DNA of 42,538 nt from Neobacillus notoginsengisoli (lineage in GTDB: Bacteria; Bacillota; Bacilli; Bacillales; Cytobacillaceae). Within the stretch, counting starts at the first letter, position 1. Each line of letters starts with the position of its first letter. Made by a program: the position numbers and the translations under genes. Below the pieces are notes generated by a model that was not told where the DNA came from, did not search any database, and saw nothing but the letters and a program-made list of their open reading frames with translations. The stretch is taken from contig NZ_QWEG01000023.1 of assembly GCF_003515685.1 (NCBI RefSeq), positions 1-42,538 of the forward strand. Direction: 5' to 3'. This document shows, piece after piece, positions 8,095-17,553 of this stretch.

Positions 8095-8765
8095 TATTTG
8101 AAAATGCTTTTCCCTGTTTCCCTTATTTGTCCCGACTCGTAAATGTTTATTCCTTGGGCTTCCATTTGTGCCGCTATCGCCATAGCATTCGCCACAGTCT
8201 CTGCTGGGATGGGAAACGATTTTTTCAGACTGTCAGGAAGGATTTTGGAAAAAGGTTTAACTGCCCATTCCGCCAGCTTTTCACCCAGCCTGAATTCTTT
8301 TCGACTACCGAGGAGAAGTGATGGCCTGAAGATATGGATCGCATCAAATGTCATTTTCTTCACTTCTTCTTCCATCTCACCTTTCACTCTATTATAAAAG
8401 AAGGCAGAGTTTGTATTTGCTCCCATAGAAGAAATAACCAGGAAGTTTTTAGCACCTTCAAACGAGCCAAGTTGGGCCGCTGCAACCGGCAGTTGAAAAT
8501 CGACCTGCCTGAAAGCTTCCTTTGAACCCGCTTTTTTGATCGTCGTCCCCAGGCAGCAAAAGATGTCATCTACTTTAAATTCCTCCGCAACATCCTTTAG
8601 AGAATGCATATTTACGACCACATTCCTTACTTTTTTGCTGCCTATGCTAAATGGCCGCCGCCCGATAAGGGTAATTTGAGAGTAGTTTTCCTTTCTTTCT
8701 AATCTGTTTACCAGTTCGCCTCCAACAAGTCCAGTTGCGCCCAGAACCAACGCTGTCCTACCCAT
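8094..8765 (-). CDS. NAD(P)-binding atypical SDR (TIP30/HTATIP2-like)
   Basis: The 223-residue protein starts with a Rossmann motif LVLGATGLVGGELV and contains IFCCLGTT, a segment characteristic of the bacterial relatives of TIP30/HTATIP2. A tyrosine/lysine pair follows in FFYNRVKGEMEE, and there is IHIFRPSLLLG. These proteins bind NADPH; the bacterial substrates are unknown. The ATG has AAAGGAGGGG upstream. It is a single gene, divergent from the CPBP protease. Confidence 0.85.
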   Translation of the reverse strand: MGRTALVLGATGLVGGELVNRLERKENYSQITLIGRRPFSIGSKKVRNVVVNMHSLKDVAEEFKVDDIFCCLGTTIKKAGSKEAFRQVDFQLPVAAAQLGSFEGAKNFLVISSMGANTNSAFFYNRVKGEMEEEVKKMTFDAIHIFRPSLLLGSRKEFRLGEKLAEWAVKPFSKILPDSLKKSFPIPAETVANAMAIAAQMEAQGINIYESGQIRETGKSIFK

Positions 8766-8883
8766 TCCTTCCCCTCCTTTCTTACACTATATCGATTAAC
8801 CATTAATTTGACCATATTGGCTTTATACAAAGCATTATCGGGAATACTGGCAAATATGGTCTTTTTTTGATTGCCTGTATTTG

Positions 8884-8911
8884 CTACAATAGGTGGGATG
8901 CAAGAAAGGAG
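8884..8911 (+). promoter_or_regulatory. Extended -10 promoter of the CPBP protease gene
   Basis: TGCTACAAT provides an extended -10 element (hexamer 8884-8889) about 35 bases before the start codon. AAAGGAG at 8905-8911 is the likely ribosome binding site. An imperfect inverted repeat (GACCATATT at 8810, AATATGGTC ending at 8861, then seven T residues) lies just upstream. Confidence 0.45.
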
Positions 8912-8923
8912 CAAACTGTTTCA

Positions 8924-9535
8924 ATGGTATCCAAGAATTTTGACTATCGTCTTTTAGGCGGGTTTTTGCTGGCCCATTTTCTATTTTATTTTTCATTTCA
9001 GGATAGGCATATTTTCTGGTACATATTCCCTGCCAGCCTACTCGTGTTGACCATATGGGCAATTATGCAGGAAGAAGTGGATGACAGGGTCCCGTTTGTG
9101 AAATACATGACTGCGGGCATCGTATCAGGTTTTATTCTATTCGGTCTTTTCTATTTCGGAAAATACATGATCAATCTGTTCAATCTTCCTTTAACCGGGA
9201 GTATTGCAAAGCTTTATAGATGGTTTTCGCCGAAGGAATTTTGGCAGTATATTGCTTTAGTTCTTATTGCTGTTCCTGGAGAGGAATTGTTTTGGAGGGG
9301 ATTTGTCCAGAAACGGATCCTCCGCCATACCGCTGTTCTGCCAAGTGTGCTTATATCATCAGCCATGTATGCTTCGGTCCATATTTACTCTTCTCAACCG
9401 ATTCTTGTCTTTGCTGCTCTCGTATCTGGCGTCGTATGGGGCCTGCTGTATGCGTGGAAAAGAAGCCTGCCGCTCGTGATTGTGTCACATCTTATTTTCG
9501 ACCTGATGATTTTCATTATTTCACCTCTAAACTAA
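8924..9535 (+). CDS. CPBP-family intramembrane metalloprotease
   Basis: A 203-residue multi-pass membrane protein with the three ABI/CPBP motifs in order: EELFWRGF, MYASVH and HLIFD. These residues form the active site of CAAX-prenyl-protease-2-like intramembrane proteases. In Firmicutes members act on membrane peptides, in bacteriocin self-immunity or in regulated proteolysis; no substrate is evident here. The start at 8924 (MVSKNFDYRL) is chosen because AAAGGAG lies upstream, whereas the longer 222-residue reading has no site and a non-membrane leader. Confidence 0.88.
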   Translation: MVSKNFDYRLLGGFLLAHFLFYFSFQDRHIFWYIFPASLLVLTIWAIMQEEVDDRVPFVKYMTAGIVSGFILFGLFYFGKYMINLFNLPLTGSIAKLYRWFSPKEFWQYIALVLIAVPGEELFWRGFVQKRILRHTAVLPSVLISSAMYASVHIYSSQPILVFAALVSGVVWGLLYAWKRSLPLVIVSHLIFDLMIFIISPLN

Positions 9536-9537
9536 AG

Positions 9538-9562
9538 GAGCCGCCGGAAATTCCGGCGGCTC
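9538..9562. terminator. Strong bidirectional terminator
   Basis: Twelve-base arms GAGCCGCCGGAA and TTCCGGCGGCTC surround a single base. It separates the convergent CPBP protease and ykvI genes and touches the ykvI stop codon. Confidence 0.75.
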
Positions 9563-10605
9563 TATTGTATTTCCGGCAAAGGTTTTGCCCATAACAGGAC
9601 AAGAAAAACTAGGCTGACATAGCCAAAAAGCGGATAAAGGAATGAAAGGAGCGTCCCGTAATGGATTAGACTCGCAAAATAAGACACAGCGAAAATGCCA
9701 GTTGTAATCGTCATCGTGTTTAAAGGAATGATTTTCTTTATCTGCCTCTCGAGACCATATATATTGCCTATGACAGAAGTAAAAATTTCCGCATAGACGA
9801 CTAAAATAAAGACCCAATGAAAACTGCTGGCTACTTTCCTCATCACTGCAGCCATTGGAATGTCGTACGTTTCAAGATTTGGAAGCATGATCATTGTCAG
9901 GTGGCTCGAAAGCAATATAATTGTCAAAGCTGCCCCTCCGAAGATGCCGCCCCATTTTATTGTCCAATCGTCCTTCACTTCCGCTGCCACCGGAACGAGG
10001 ACCGCTTGCGAAAGACCGAGGTTAAACGCAATATACAAAAATGGCGAAAACGCTCCCTTCCAATACTCTCCAGTACCTTCCGTTCTAATGAAAGCCTCGG
10101 TAAATCCCGGCAGCGACACTGACAGCACCATTAAAAAGAGGCTGAACATAATCATCGCTGGGACGATCAAAGTGTTAACGGCAAAGAGAGCTTTAGTGCC
10201 AAAATACATCACAATGACCGAAAGGATAATGGTTAACATTACTCCGTAGTTTCTAGGGGTTCCAAGCTGTTCTTCGAAAACCGCTCCCGCTCCCGACATC
10301 ATGACAGAAGTGACCCCGAGTAGCATTAGAAGCATTAAGATATTGATGATCCCCGAGGCGCGCTTTCCAAATAAAAACTCATTAAACCCTTGATACGTAT
10401 CAACATTGATTCTAGCTGCCGTCCTCATTAATTTTGAGCCCATTGATATAAGAAGATATCCACTGACCAATATCCCTAAAAATCCTATAAATCCAAATCG
10501 GGAAAAGAATTCAACGATTTCCCTTCCTGTTGCAAAACCAGCCCCAACCACTGTGCCGACATAGACGGCCGCGATTTGGAAGGCTCCTGTCCAATTTCGT
10601 TTCAC
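9562..10605 (-). CDS. ykvI: YkvI-family membrane transporter
   Basis: The 347-residue protein has about ten hydrophobic segments and begins RNWTGAFQIAAVYVGTVVGA, followed by GFATGREI. This unwound first helix is typical of the APC/LeuT-fold YkvI group. B. subtilis YkvI lies beside clpE, as here. The transported substrate is unknown. The gene is divergent from clpE, with 249 bp between the start codons holding the CtsR-controlled clpE promoter. Confidence 0.88.
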   Translation of the reverse strand: MKRNWTGAFQIAAVYVGTVVGAGFATGREIVEFFSRFGFIGFLGILVSGYLLISMGSKLMRTAARINVDTYQGFNEFLFGKRASGIINILMLLMLLGVTSVMMSGAGAVFEEQLGTPRNYGVMLTIILSVIVMYFGTKALFAVNTLIVPAMIMFSLFLMVLSVSLPGFTEAFIRTEGTGEYWKGAFSPFLYIAFNLGLSQAVLVPVAAEVKDDWTIKWGGIFGGAALTIILLSSHLTMIMLPNLETYDIPMAAVMRKVASSFHWVFILVVYAEIFTSVIGNIYGLERQIKKIIPLNTMTITTGIFAVSYFASLIHYGTLLSFLYPLFGYVSLVFLVLLWAKPLPEIQ

Positions 10606-10755
10606 CGCACTCCCTCCTCTTAAACACTATATGGAAAACAGGACAAACCATGCTCAATTTTCACGAAGACTGCGATGTTAATTTTGTATTAATTGTTAAA
10701 AGGTGAAGAATTTTGCCACGCTTTAATTTGGTAATATTTTCATTAAACAAAATAC

Positions 10756-10812
10756 TTGAAAGTCAAAGAAGGTCAGAGTATACTGGTTTCATGAAGGTCA
10801 AAGATAGTCAAA
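10756..10812 (+). promoter_or_regulatory. clpE promoter with two CtsR operators
   Basis: A sigma-A promoter reads TTGAAA (10756-10761), 17-bp spacer, TATACT (10779-10784). Two CtsR-type direct heptad repeats are visible: AGTCAAA-GAA-GGTCAGA (10761-10777), lying inside the promoter, and GGTCAAA-GAT-AGTCAAA (10796-10812), over the transcript start. The second matches the CtsR consensus nearly perfectly. CtsR would repress clpE at normal temperature and release it on heat or protein stress. Confidence 0.9.
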
Positions 10813-10854
10813 GGCAAACTGAACCTTCAATTACTTTATAAGGAGGCAGAACGT

Positions 10855-13020
10855 ATGCTTTGCCAAATATGTAACCAATCACATGCAAATGTACAATTGA
10901 AATTAATGGTGAACGGCATAAAAAAAGATTTGATGCTTTGCCAGGATTGCTTCAATAAAGAAAGAAAGACAATGGCTAGCACTTTCGGACCGTCTGCCGG
11001 ATTCCCTTCTTCATTTTTTAATCAACATAATCAATTTCCTTTTGGCCAAATGGAGTTTCCTGGCCAGGACAATGAAACAATAAATGAACCTGTTCAGAAA
11101 AAAGGCGGCAATGGCTTTTTTGACCAATATGGCCGCAATTTGACCCAAATTGCAAAAGCAGGCATCATTGATCCCGTTATCGGGCGCGATGAGGAAGTCC
11201 AAAGAGTCATTGAGATCTTAAATCGCCGGAACAAAAACAATCCAGTCCTAATTGGAGAGCCTGGGGTTGGTAAGACAGCCATCGCAGAAGGTCTCGCGTT
11301 AAAAATCACTGATGGCGATGTTCCAGCAAAACTGGCCAATAAGGAAGTATATTTGTTGGATGTTGCTTCCCTCGTTGCTAATACAGGCATCAGGGGCCAG
11401 TTTGAAGAACGGATGAAGCAAATGATTTCCGAGCTTCAAAAAAAGAAAAATATTATTCTATTTATTGATGAAATCCATCTACTAGTTGGTGCGGGATCTG
11501 CTGAAGGATCAATGGATGCAGGAAACATCCTGAAACCTGCTCTTGCCCGCGGTGAACTCCAGGTCATCGGTGCTACAACATTGAAGGAATATCGCCAGAT
11601 TGAAAAGGATGCCGCATTGGAACGGAGGTTCCAGCCAATCCATGTTCATGAACCGTCACCAGAAGCGGCAATTGAAATTTTGAAAGGCATTCAATCAAAG
11701 TATGAGGATTTCCACGGAGTAAATTATTCTGAGGAAGCCATTCAGGCATGTGTCCAATTATCGCACCGCTACATTCAGGACCGCTTTCTCCCTGACAAAG
11801 CCATTGATTTGCTCGATGAGGCAGGTTCGAAATTGAATCTTGCTTCCGGCGGGGGTTCTTCAAAAGAAGACATTGAGGAACAACTAAAGAGGATTGCTTC
11901 GGAAAAAGAAGCGGTCTTGAAGGCTGAAGATTACGAAAAAGCTGCGGAGCTCCGCGATGAGGAAGCTAAGCTGGAAAAAATGCTTAACGACTCCGAGCCA
12001 TCTAGCCGCCCGGACGTGAAAGTGAAGCATATCCAGGAAATCATTGAGAAGAAGACAGGCATCCCTGTCGGAAAACTGCAGGAGGATGAACAGCACAAAC
12101 TAAAGAATCTTGAAGAATCGCTTAATCAAAAGGTTATCGGCCAAGCTGAAGCTGTCAAAAAAGTGGCAAAAGCAATCCGCCGTAGCCGCGCCGGCTTGAA
12201 AGCGAAAAAGCGGCCAATCGGATCATTCCTATTTGCAGGTCCTACAGGTGTTGGTAAAACCGAGTTGACAAAGAGGCTTGCAGAAGAGCTGTTCGGTTCT
12301 AAGGACGCAATGATTAGGCTTGACATGAGTGAATATATGGAAAAGCATAGCGTTTCCAAGCTTATCGGTTCGCCTCCCGGCTATGTTGGCCACGAGGAAG
12401 CCGGACAGCTGACCGAACAGGTCCGCCGCAATCCTTATTCGATTATTCTGCTCGATGAGATTGAAAAGGCTCATCCGGATGTGCAGCACATGTTCCTTCA
12501 AATTATGGAAGACGGACGCTTGACTGACAGCCAAGGCCGTACAGTAAGCTTTAAAGATACCGTTATTATCATGACAACAAACGCTGGCGCTGGTGCAAAC
12601 CGAATCCATGTTGGGTTTAATAGCAACAGTTCCGCTGAAACTGGATTGCTGGACTCCCTTGGCAGCTTTTTCAAGCCAGAATTTTTAAACAGGTTCGACA
12701 ACATCATTGAATTTGGACAGCTTGAAAAAGAACATCTTCTGGATATTGTTAGCTTGATGATAGAAGAACTTCAGGAAGCTCTATCAGAACAAGGGCTGGC
12801 ACTTTCCATCAGTGCGGATGTAAAGGAAAAACTGGCTGAACTCGGCTATCATCCTGCCTTCGGCGCGCGTCCGCTTCGCCGCGTCATCCAGGAACAGCTT
12901 GAAGACAAGATTGCTGATTTAATCCTTGACCATCCAGAAATAAAAGTGATTGAAGCAGTCATTGAAGAAAATGAACTCACTGTTCGGGAGAAAGTGGCGT
13001 TAGTCCAGTTTCATTCATAA
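10855..13020 (+). CDS. clpE: ATP-dependent Clp protease ATP-binding subunit ClpE
   Basis: A HSP100 unfoldase of 721 residues that forms hexamers and feeds unfolded proteins to ClpP. The N-terminal zinc finger, with Cys3, Cys6, Cys29 and Cys32, distinguishes ClpE from ClpC. Two AAA+ modules follow: Walker A GEPGVGKT (134-141) with LFIDEIH, and GPTGVGKT (about 462-469) with [14 protein letters not shown]-type coiled segment ([18 protein letters not shown]) lies between them. The start has AAGGAGG upstream. It is a single heat-shock gene ending in a strong terminator; the CtsR boxes give direct evidence for regulation. Confidence 0.97.
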   Translation: MLCQICNQSHANVQLKLMVNGIKKDLMLCQDCFNKERKTMASTFGPSAGFPSSFFNQHNQFPFGQMEFPGQDNETINEPVQKKGGNGFFDQYGRNLTQIAKAGIIDPVIGRDEEVQRVIEILNRRNKNNPVLIGEPGVGKTAIAEGLALKITDGDVPAKLANKEVYLLDVASLVANTGIRGQFEERMKQMISELQKKKNIILFIDEIHLLVGAGSAEGSMDAGNILKPALARGELQVIGATTLKEYRQIEKDAALERRFQPIHVHEPSPEAAIEILKGIQSKYEDFHGVNYSEEAIQACVQLSHRYIQDRFLPDKAIDLLDEAGSKLNLASGGGSSKEDIEEQLKRIASEKEAVLKAEDYEKAAELRDEEAKLEKMLNDSEPSSRPDVKVKHIQEIIEKKTGIPVGKLQEDEQHKLKNLEESLNQKVIGQAEAVKKVAKAIRRSRAGLKAKKRPIGSFLFAGPTGVGKTELTKRLAEELFGSKDAMIRLDMSEYMEKHSVSKLIGSPPGYVGHEEAGQLTEQVRRNPYSIILLDEIEKAHPDVQHMFLQIMEDGRLTDSQGRTVSFKDTVIIMTTNAGAGANRIHVGFNSNSSAETGLLDSLGSFFKPEFLNRFDNIIEFGQLEKEHLLDIVSLMIEELQEALSEQGLALSISADVKEKLAELGYHPAFGARPLRRVIQEQLEDKIADLILDHPEIKVIEAVIEENELTVREKVALVQFHS

Positions 13021-13030
13021 TCAATCACCA

Positions 13031-13070
13031 TAAAAACCCGGATCGCCTACATAGGTGACCCGGGTTTTTA
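13031..13070. terminator. Terminator between clpE and the M3 peptidase gene
   Basis: Arms TAAAAACCCGG and CCGGGTTTTTA with additional inner pairing. The A- and T-rich flanks allow use in both directions between two convergent genes. Confidence 0.8.
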
Positions 13071-13078
13071 TACATAAA

Positions 13079-14773
13079 TTACAGTTTTTTATCATCGATT
13101 GAATCAAGGTAGTCTTCAATTACACCTACAACCGATTCAACGCAGCCTTCCTCGAACGGAGAAATAAGGCCTGCTTCTTTGACAAGACCGGTGAAAGACT
13201 TGCTGCCTCCTAGACTGCACAGGTGCTCATAATCCTTCCAGGCCCCTTCCCTGTCTTCCCTAGACCTCTTCCAGAATTGGAACGCGCAAATCTGGGCTAG
13301 TGTATAGTCAATATAATAGAACGGCGAGTTATAAATATGCCCCTGCCTTTGCCAGAAACCGCCTCCATTCAAGTAATCATTTTCCTCATAATCCTTGTGC
13401 GGCTGGTATTTCTTTTCAATCTCCCTCCACTTAGCTTTTCTATCAGCTGGTGATGCCTCAGGATTCTCATACACCCAATGCTGGAATTCATCGACAGAAA
13501 CGCCGTACGGCAAGAACAGAAGTGCACTGCTTAGGTGCTGGAACTTGTATTTATCTGTGTCTTCCTTGAAAAACAAGTCCATCCATGGCCAGGTGAAAAA
13601 CTCCATGCTCATAGAATGAATCTCACAAGCTTCATAAGTAGGCCAATAGTATTCCGGGATTTCAAAATGGCGGCTTGAATAAACTTGGAAAGCATGGCCT
13701 GCTTCATGGGTAAGGACATCGATATCCCCTGACGTGCCATTAAAATTGGAAAAAATAAACGGAGCCCGGTATTCTTCAATGTAGGTGCAATATCCGCCGG
13801 ACGCTTTGCCCTTTTTGGCAACGAGGTCCATTAAATCATTTTCTCTCATAAATTTGAAAAACTCGCCTGTTTCGTTTGAAAGCTCGTCATACATTTTCTG
13901 CCCGTTTTCAATAATCCATTCAGGGCTTCCTTTTGGTGCAGGGTTTCCTGTTGTAAAGCTGAAAGCTTCATCATAATAATACAGCTTGTCCACACCTATT
14001 CTTTCTTGCTGGCGCCCTTTAAGTTTGGTTGCGATCGGCACAATAAATTCTTCCACCTGTTTCCTAAATCCCGCTACCATCTGGGCGTTATAATCGGTTC
14101 GGAACATCCGGTAATAACCAAGTTCAACGAAATTCTCATAACCAAGTTCCCGGGCAATTTCAGTTCGGACCTTGACTAGATCATCATATATCCTGTCAAA
14201 TTGCTCTTCGTTGCTGCTGAAAAAGCCGAACTTAGCTTCACTGGCGCGCTTCCTCGTATCCCGGTCGACCGATTCGATGAATGCATCCAGCTGTGCGAGG
14301 GTTCGTTCCTCCCCTTCAAACTCAATTTTTGCCGAGGCAACGAGCTTCGTATATTCCGATACAAGTTTATTTTCTTTTTGCAAAAGCGGGACAATTTCCG
14401 GTTTAAATGTTTTCAGCTGCCCTTCTGCAAGGTCAAAAAGCTGCCGTCCCCACTTCTTTTCCAGTTCTTTCCGGAATTTGGACCCGGCAAGCGACCTGTA
14501 GTACTCTGTAATCAAGCCTTCCATTTCAGGGCCGATTTCATCGAAGTAATCTTGTTCGGCTTTATAAAATTCATCATTCGTATCGATCGTGTGCCGAATG
14601 GAAACAAGTGTGGACATTGTTCCGAGATGGTTGCGTAAAGCGTTAATCTCATCCATTGCTTTCTCTTGTTCTTCATCGCTTCCAGCAGAATTGAACTTTT
14701 CCAGAGCAGATTCGAATTTCTTCTTTGCCTCTTCAAGATTCGGTCTGTCATATGTATAGTCCTTAAATTTCAA
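13079..14773 (-). CDS. M3-family oligoendopeptidase (PepF-like)
   Basis: A cytoplasmic zinc metallopeptidase of 564 residues that cuts short peptides. The zinc site is HEAGH (356-360) in a THEAGHAFQVYSS context, with the third ligand probably the glutamate in YEACEIHSMS. The length fits the shorter M3 oligoendopeptidase-F-like group of Bacillaceae rather than the roughly 600-residue PepF. No signal peptide is present. It stands alone. Role in peptide turnover is known for the family; a specific physiological substrate is not. Confidence 0.9.
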   Translation of the reverse strand: MKFKDYTYDRPNLEEAKKKFESALEKFNSAGSDEEQEKAMDEINALRNHLGTMSTLVSIRHTIDTNDEFYKAEQDYFDEIGPEMEGLITEYYRSLAGSKFRKELEKKWGRQLFDLAEGQLKTFKPEIVPLLQKENKLVSEYTKLVASAKIEFEGEERTLAQLDAFIESVDRDTRKRASEAKFGFFSSNEEQFDRIYDDLVKVRTEIARELGYENFVELGYYRMFRTDYNAQMVAGFRKQVEEFIVPIATKLKGRQQERIGVDKLYYYDEAFSFTTGNPAPKGSPEWIIENGQKMYDELSNETGEFFKFMRENDLMDLVAKKGKASGGYCTYIEEYRAPFIFSNFNGTSGDIDVLTHEAGHAFQVYSSRHFEIPEYYWPTYEACEIHSMSMEFFTWPWMDLFFKEDTDKYKFQHLSSALLFLPYGVSVDEFQHWVYENPEASPADRKAKWREIEKKYQPHKDYEENDYLNGGGFWQRQGHIYNSPFYYIDYTLAQICAFQFWKRSREDREGAWKDYEHLCSLGGSKSFTGLVKEAGLISPFEEGCVESVVGVIEDYLDSIDDKKL

Positions 14774-14898
14774 TTGATTCCCCTTCTCTCTTAATGAATT
14801 CTATGGTGTTTTCGACATCTTGCCTCTATTATCCTCCAATTTTAAAGGTATTATTAAAATTTTGCAAAAACTTTCTCGGGAAATCGGATTCAGAAACA

Positions 14899-14928
14899 GG
14901 AAAAGCGGCTTGCTTTGGCCGCTTTTCC
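14899..14928 (-). terminator. Terminator after the mhqR-like gene
   Basis: Arms GGAAAAGCGGC and GCCGCTTTTCC enclose a short loop, lying about 40 bp downstream of the MarR-family gene. Confidence 0.65.
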
Positions 14929-14969
14929 CTACATAGCATTAATGATATTTTAGATCCTTCTATACTTCT

Positions 14970-15410
14970 TTAATATTTTCCAGAGGGGAGCCCGAGTTTT
15001 TTCAGGAGTCGGATTGCTTCGTCCCTTTCTGTATCAGTGAGACGGGACATCAGTTCGTGAATGTTCTTCTCATGTTCCGGGAAAACATTTTCAATGAAAG
15101 CTTTCCCTTTATCAGTAATGTGTGCATACGTTACGCGGCGGTCGCTAGGGCAGGCAACCCTTTGGAGGAATTCCTTTTGCTCGAGCTTATCGACCACATA
15201 TGTAATGCTTCCGCTCGCAATCAGGATTTTCCCGCCAATTTGCTGCAGCGGCTGGTCGCCTTTATGGTACAGAAGTTCCAAAACTGCAAATTCAGTCGGG
15301 TTAAGGCCATTCTCTTGAATGAGCTTATTGACTTGTTCATTAATGGCCTTATAAGCCCTTGACAGCACAATATAAAGCTTTAAAGATTGAGTAATAGCGT
15401 CTCTTTCCAT
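14970..15410 (-). CDS. mhqR: MarR-family repressor, MhqR-like
   Basis: A 146-residue winged-helix repressor: a helical dimerisation N-terminus, helix-turn-helix around LQQIGGKILIASGSITYVVD, and a wing with CPSDRRVTYAHITDKG. MhqR (YkvE) of B. subtilis controls quinone- and azo-compound detoxification genes and lies near clpE, as here. Support for the assignment is the palindrome ATCTCGAATTCAAGAT in its own promoter, which is close to the MhqR operator as I recall it. A single cysteine in the wing region (ACPSDRR) could sense electrophiles, but that is inference. Confidence 0.75.
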   Translation of the reverse strand: MERDAITQSLKLYIVLSRAYKAINEQVNKLIQENGLNPTEFAVLELLYHKGDQPLQQIGGKILIASGSITYVVDKLEQKEFLQRVACPSDRRVTYAHITDKGKAFIENVFPEHEKNIHELMSRLTDTERDEAIRLLKKLGLPSGKY

Positions 15411-15442
15411 ATAAATCAGATCCTTTATAGGTTAATGGATTA

Positions 15443-15488
15443 ATCTCGAATTCAAGATAATTATATAAAACGAGACAGGTGATGTCAA
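15443..15488 (-). promoter_or_regulatory. Consensus promoter and MhqR-type operator of mhqR
   Basis: On the minus strand TTGACA (15483-15488), a 17-bp spacer and TATAAT (15460-15465) form a perfect sigma-A promoter. The near-palindrome ATCTCGAATTCAAGAT (15443-15458) begins directly after the -10 element, where a bound repressor would block transcription. This implies autoregulation and low basal expression despite a consensus promoter. Confidence 0.85.
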
Positions 15489-15633
15489 TTGAGTTTGAGC
15501 CGAATGTCAACTTTCGGAACAAGGAATTGCATCTTTTAAAGGTTTTTGATCAAAAAGAAGTAAAAAGAACGCTCCTACAAGATAAATCCTGTAAGATGAA
15601 ATGGAACAAAGCAACGAAAAAGGAGTTTTCATC

Positions 15634-16875
15634 ATGAGCCAACAGACAGCATTACTTCAAAAACCAGTTCCTTTAGCCCAATCAACTACCTATAAAATCC
15701 TCTATGTGATTGGCATTTGCCACTTGCTGAATGATGCCATTCAGGCGGTTGTCCCCGCGATGTTTCCAATTATTGAGAAGTCCCTTGACCTAAGTTTCAC
15801 CCAGCTTGGCTTCATCGCTTTTGCCCTAAATATGATTTCATCTGTTATGCAGCCGGCTGTTGGCTTGATGACAGACAAAAAGCCGATGCCATATGCCCTT
15901 CCCATGGGACTCAGCGCTTCTATGGCAGGCGTATTGGGACTGGCTTTCGCACCAAATTTTGGATTGATTATCTTGTCGGTTCTTTTCATCGGAATTGGCT
16001 CGGCCATCTTCCATCCGGAAGGCTCCCGCGTTGCCTATCTCGCGGCCGGCCCGAGACGAGGGCTGGCACAATCAATCTACCAGGTCGGCGGGAATTCCGG
16101 CCAAGCTTTAGCACCGCTGATTACAGCACTTGTACTCGTTCCATTTGGCCAGAGAGGAGCGGCATTCTTTTCGCTTGTTGCTGCGGCTGCCGTAGGCCTG
16201 CTCATTTATATCGCCCGCTGGTACACCGAAAAGCTTGCTATAGAAAAAAAGGCAGTCATTAGGCAAAAACGCTCAGCTCCCAAACGAAGCTCCTTAGCAA
16301 AAAGGGTCGTGCCGGCAATAATATTTGTTCTTCTATTAATTTTCGCTAGATCCTGGTATATTTCCGGCATCACGAGCTTCTATGCCTTTTTCGCCATTAA
16401 GGAATATTCATTTTCCATCCAGCACTCTCAATACCTTTTGTTTGCATTCCTCGTTGCGGGAGCGGCTGGAACTTTTTTCGGAGGCCCGCTTGCGGACCGT
16501 TTCGGCAAAAAGACCATCATTGCTGTTTCAATGTTGGCTGCTGTGCCGTTTTCAGCCATCGTTCCTTTTTTGCCGCCTGCAGCGGCGCTCGCATGCCTTG
16601 TCCTGAACGGCTTCATTCTCATGACAAGCTTTTCAGTGACAGTTGTATATGCGCAGGAACTTGTGCCAGGAAAAATTGGCCTCATGTCAGGACTTACTGT
16701 CGGGCTGGCTTTTGGCATGGGGGCGATCGGCTCAGTCGGCCTTGGGCTTATCGCCGATTTGATAGGATTAAAGAAAATGATTATCGGCGTAGGGTTTGTT
16801 CCTCTATTGGGTTTATGCGCCCTATTTCTTCCTTCGGACAAAACAGTAGAACAATGGAATATGAAAAATGCATAA
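15634..16875 (+). CDS. MFS efflux transporter, fosmidomycin-resistance (Fsr) type
   Basis: The 413-residue protein has twelve predicted membrane segments in two bundles of six, split by a basic loop (KAVIRQKRSAPKRSSLAKR). A second-half motif GGPLADRFGKK is the MFS loop signature, and the first half begins ICHLLNDAIQAVVPAMFPII, typical of the Fsr subfamily. Such pumps export small drugs by proton antiport. The start at 15634 follows AAAAAGGAG by eight bases; a longer in-frame start at 15601 lacks a site. It diverges from mhqR, so control by MhqR is possible, but the operator lies 175 bp away. Confidence 0.87.
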   Translation: MSQQTALLQKPVPLAQSTTYKILYVIGICHLLNDAIQAVVPAMFPIIEKSLDLSFTQLGFIAFALNMISSVMQPAVGLMTDKKPMPYALPMGLSASMAGVLGLAFAPNFGLIILSVLFIGIGSAIFHPEGSRVAYLAAGPRRGLAQSIYQVGGNSGQALAPLITALVLVPFGQRGAAFFSLVAAAAVGLLIYIARWYTEKLAIEKKAVIRQKRSAPKRSSLAKRVVPAIIFVLLLIFARSWYISGITSFYAFFAIKEYSFSIQHSQYLLFAFLVAGAAGTFFGGPLADRFGKKTIIAVSMLAAVPFSAIVPFLPPAAALACLVLNGFILMTSFSVTVVYAQELVPGKIGLMSGLTVGLAFGMGAIGSVGLGLIADLIGLKKMIIGVGFVPLLGLCALFLPSDKTVEQWNMKNA

Positions 16876-16916
16876 AAACAAGGCATGGCCGTTTAGCTTG
16901 GCTATGCCTTGTTTTT
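16874..16916. terminator. Bidirectional terminator between the MFS and hemerythrin genes
   Basis: Long arms AAAAACAAGGCATGGCC and GGCTATGCCTTGTTTTT pair with one wobble and are flanked by A and T runs. Confidence 0.8.
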
Positions 16917-16945
16917 GTGTTGTAAACCCCATTATCATTTCCTGC

Positions 16946-17473
16946 TTAGATTTCCCGGATCCTCCGGTGAAGTTCCGCTTTTTCTTCTTCTGACAGCATT
17001 CTTTGCGCCATTGGAAAGAGGACATTTTCTTCTTTTGCAAAATGCTCGGTCAATGTATAGTAAGCCTCTTTTATCATAGCAGCCAGTTCCCTGATTTCAG
17101 CTTCGGAAAATTCCGCACTTTCCTCTGCCGTACGCGTCAGATAAGTACCGATCAGGGTTTTGGCCCGGTCATGCTCGTATTCCATGACCGCAATCGGCCC
17201 AGAGTGACGTCCTATATATTCGCCCATCATTTCGAACAGGACACCCTCTTCACGGTCAGAGTGCGGACCAAGATCAGCGATAAAGCTCCGTGTTCTGTCA
17301 GTCAGTTCCTTAAAGCTTTCTATTATGTTTTCTTCGTTTTCAATTTTCACAACTGTTGACAACAGGCCGTCAAGTTGAGAAAGCAAAGGCGGATGTTCTT
17401 CCTTTAATTGCTTCAGCCCCGCACACAATTCAATTGTCCCCATTCCTCCGAAAGCACTCATGCAACCACTCAT
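16946..17473 (-). CDS. Hemerythrin-domain protein
   Basis: A 175-residue four-helix protein with hemerythrin-type metal ligands in KEEHPPLLSQ, PHSDREEGVLFEMM, MEYEHDRAK and LTEHFAKEENVLFPMA. It would bind a di-iron centre able to sense or carry oxygen or nitric oxide. The start at 17473 (MSGCMSAFGG) has AAGGGG eight bases before it; upstream in-frame ATG codons at 17479 and 17527 fit less well. A well-placed FNR-type box upstream indicates expression when oxygen is low. Similar proteins help repair iron-sulphur or iron damage; here the role is inferred. Confidence 0.88.
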   Translation of the reverse strand: MSGCMSAFGGMGTIELCAGLKQLKEEHPPLLSQLDGLLSTVVKIENEENIIESFKELTDRTRSFIADLGPHSDREEGVLFEMMGEYIGRHSGPIAVMEYEHDRAKTLIGTYLTRTAEESAEFSEAEIRELAAMIKEAYYTLTEHFAKEENVLFPMAQRMLSEEEKAELHRRIREI

Positions 17474-17510
17474 CTTCATTACCCCTTCCAAAATAGTGTT
17501 ATTTGCATTA

Positions 17511-17553
17511 AGTATATGAGACTGCACAAGAACAAGTTGTGATGTCCATCACT
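17511..17553 (-). promoter_or_regulatory. FNR-type activator site and -10 element of the hemerythrin gene
   Basis: TGTGATGTCCATCACT (17538-17553) matches the Bacillus FNR consensus TGTGA-N6-TCACT. On the minus strand a -10 element TATACT lies at 17511-17516, placing the predicted transcript start near 17504 and the box centre about 41 bases upstream. This is the class II activator position, and no good -35 hexamer is present, as expected for an activator-dependent promoter. Confidence 0.75.
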
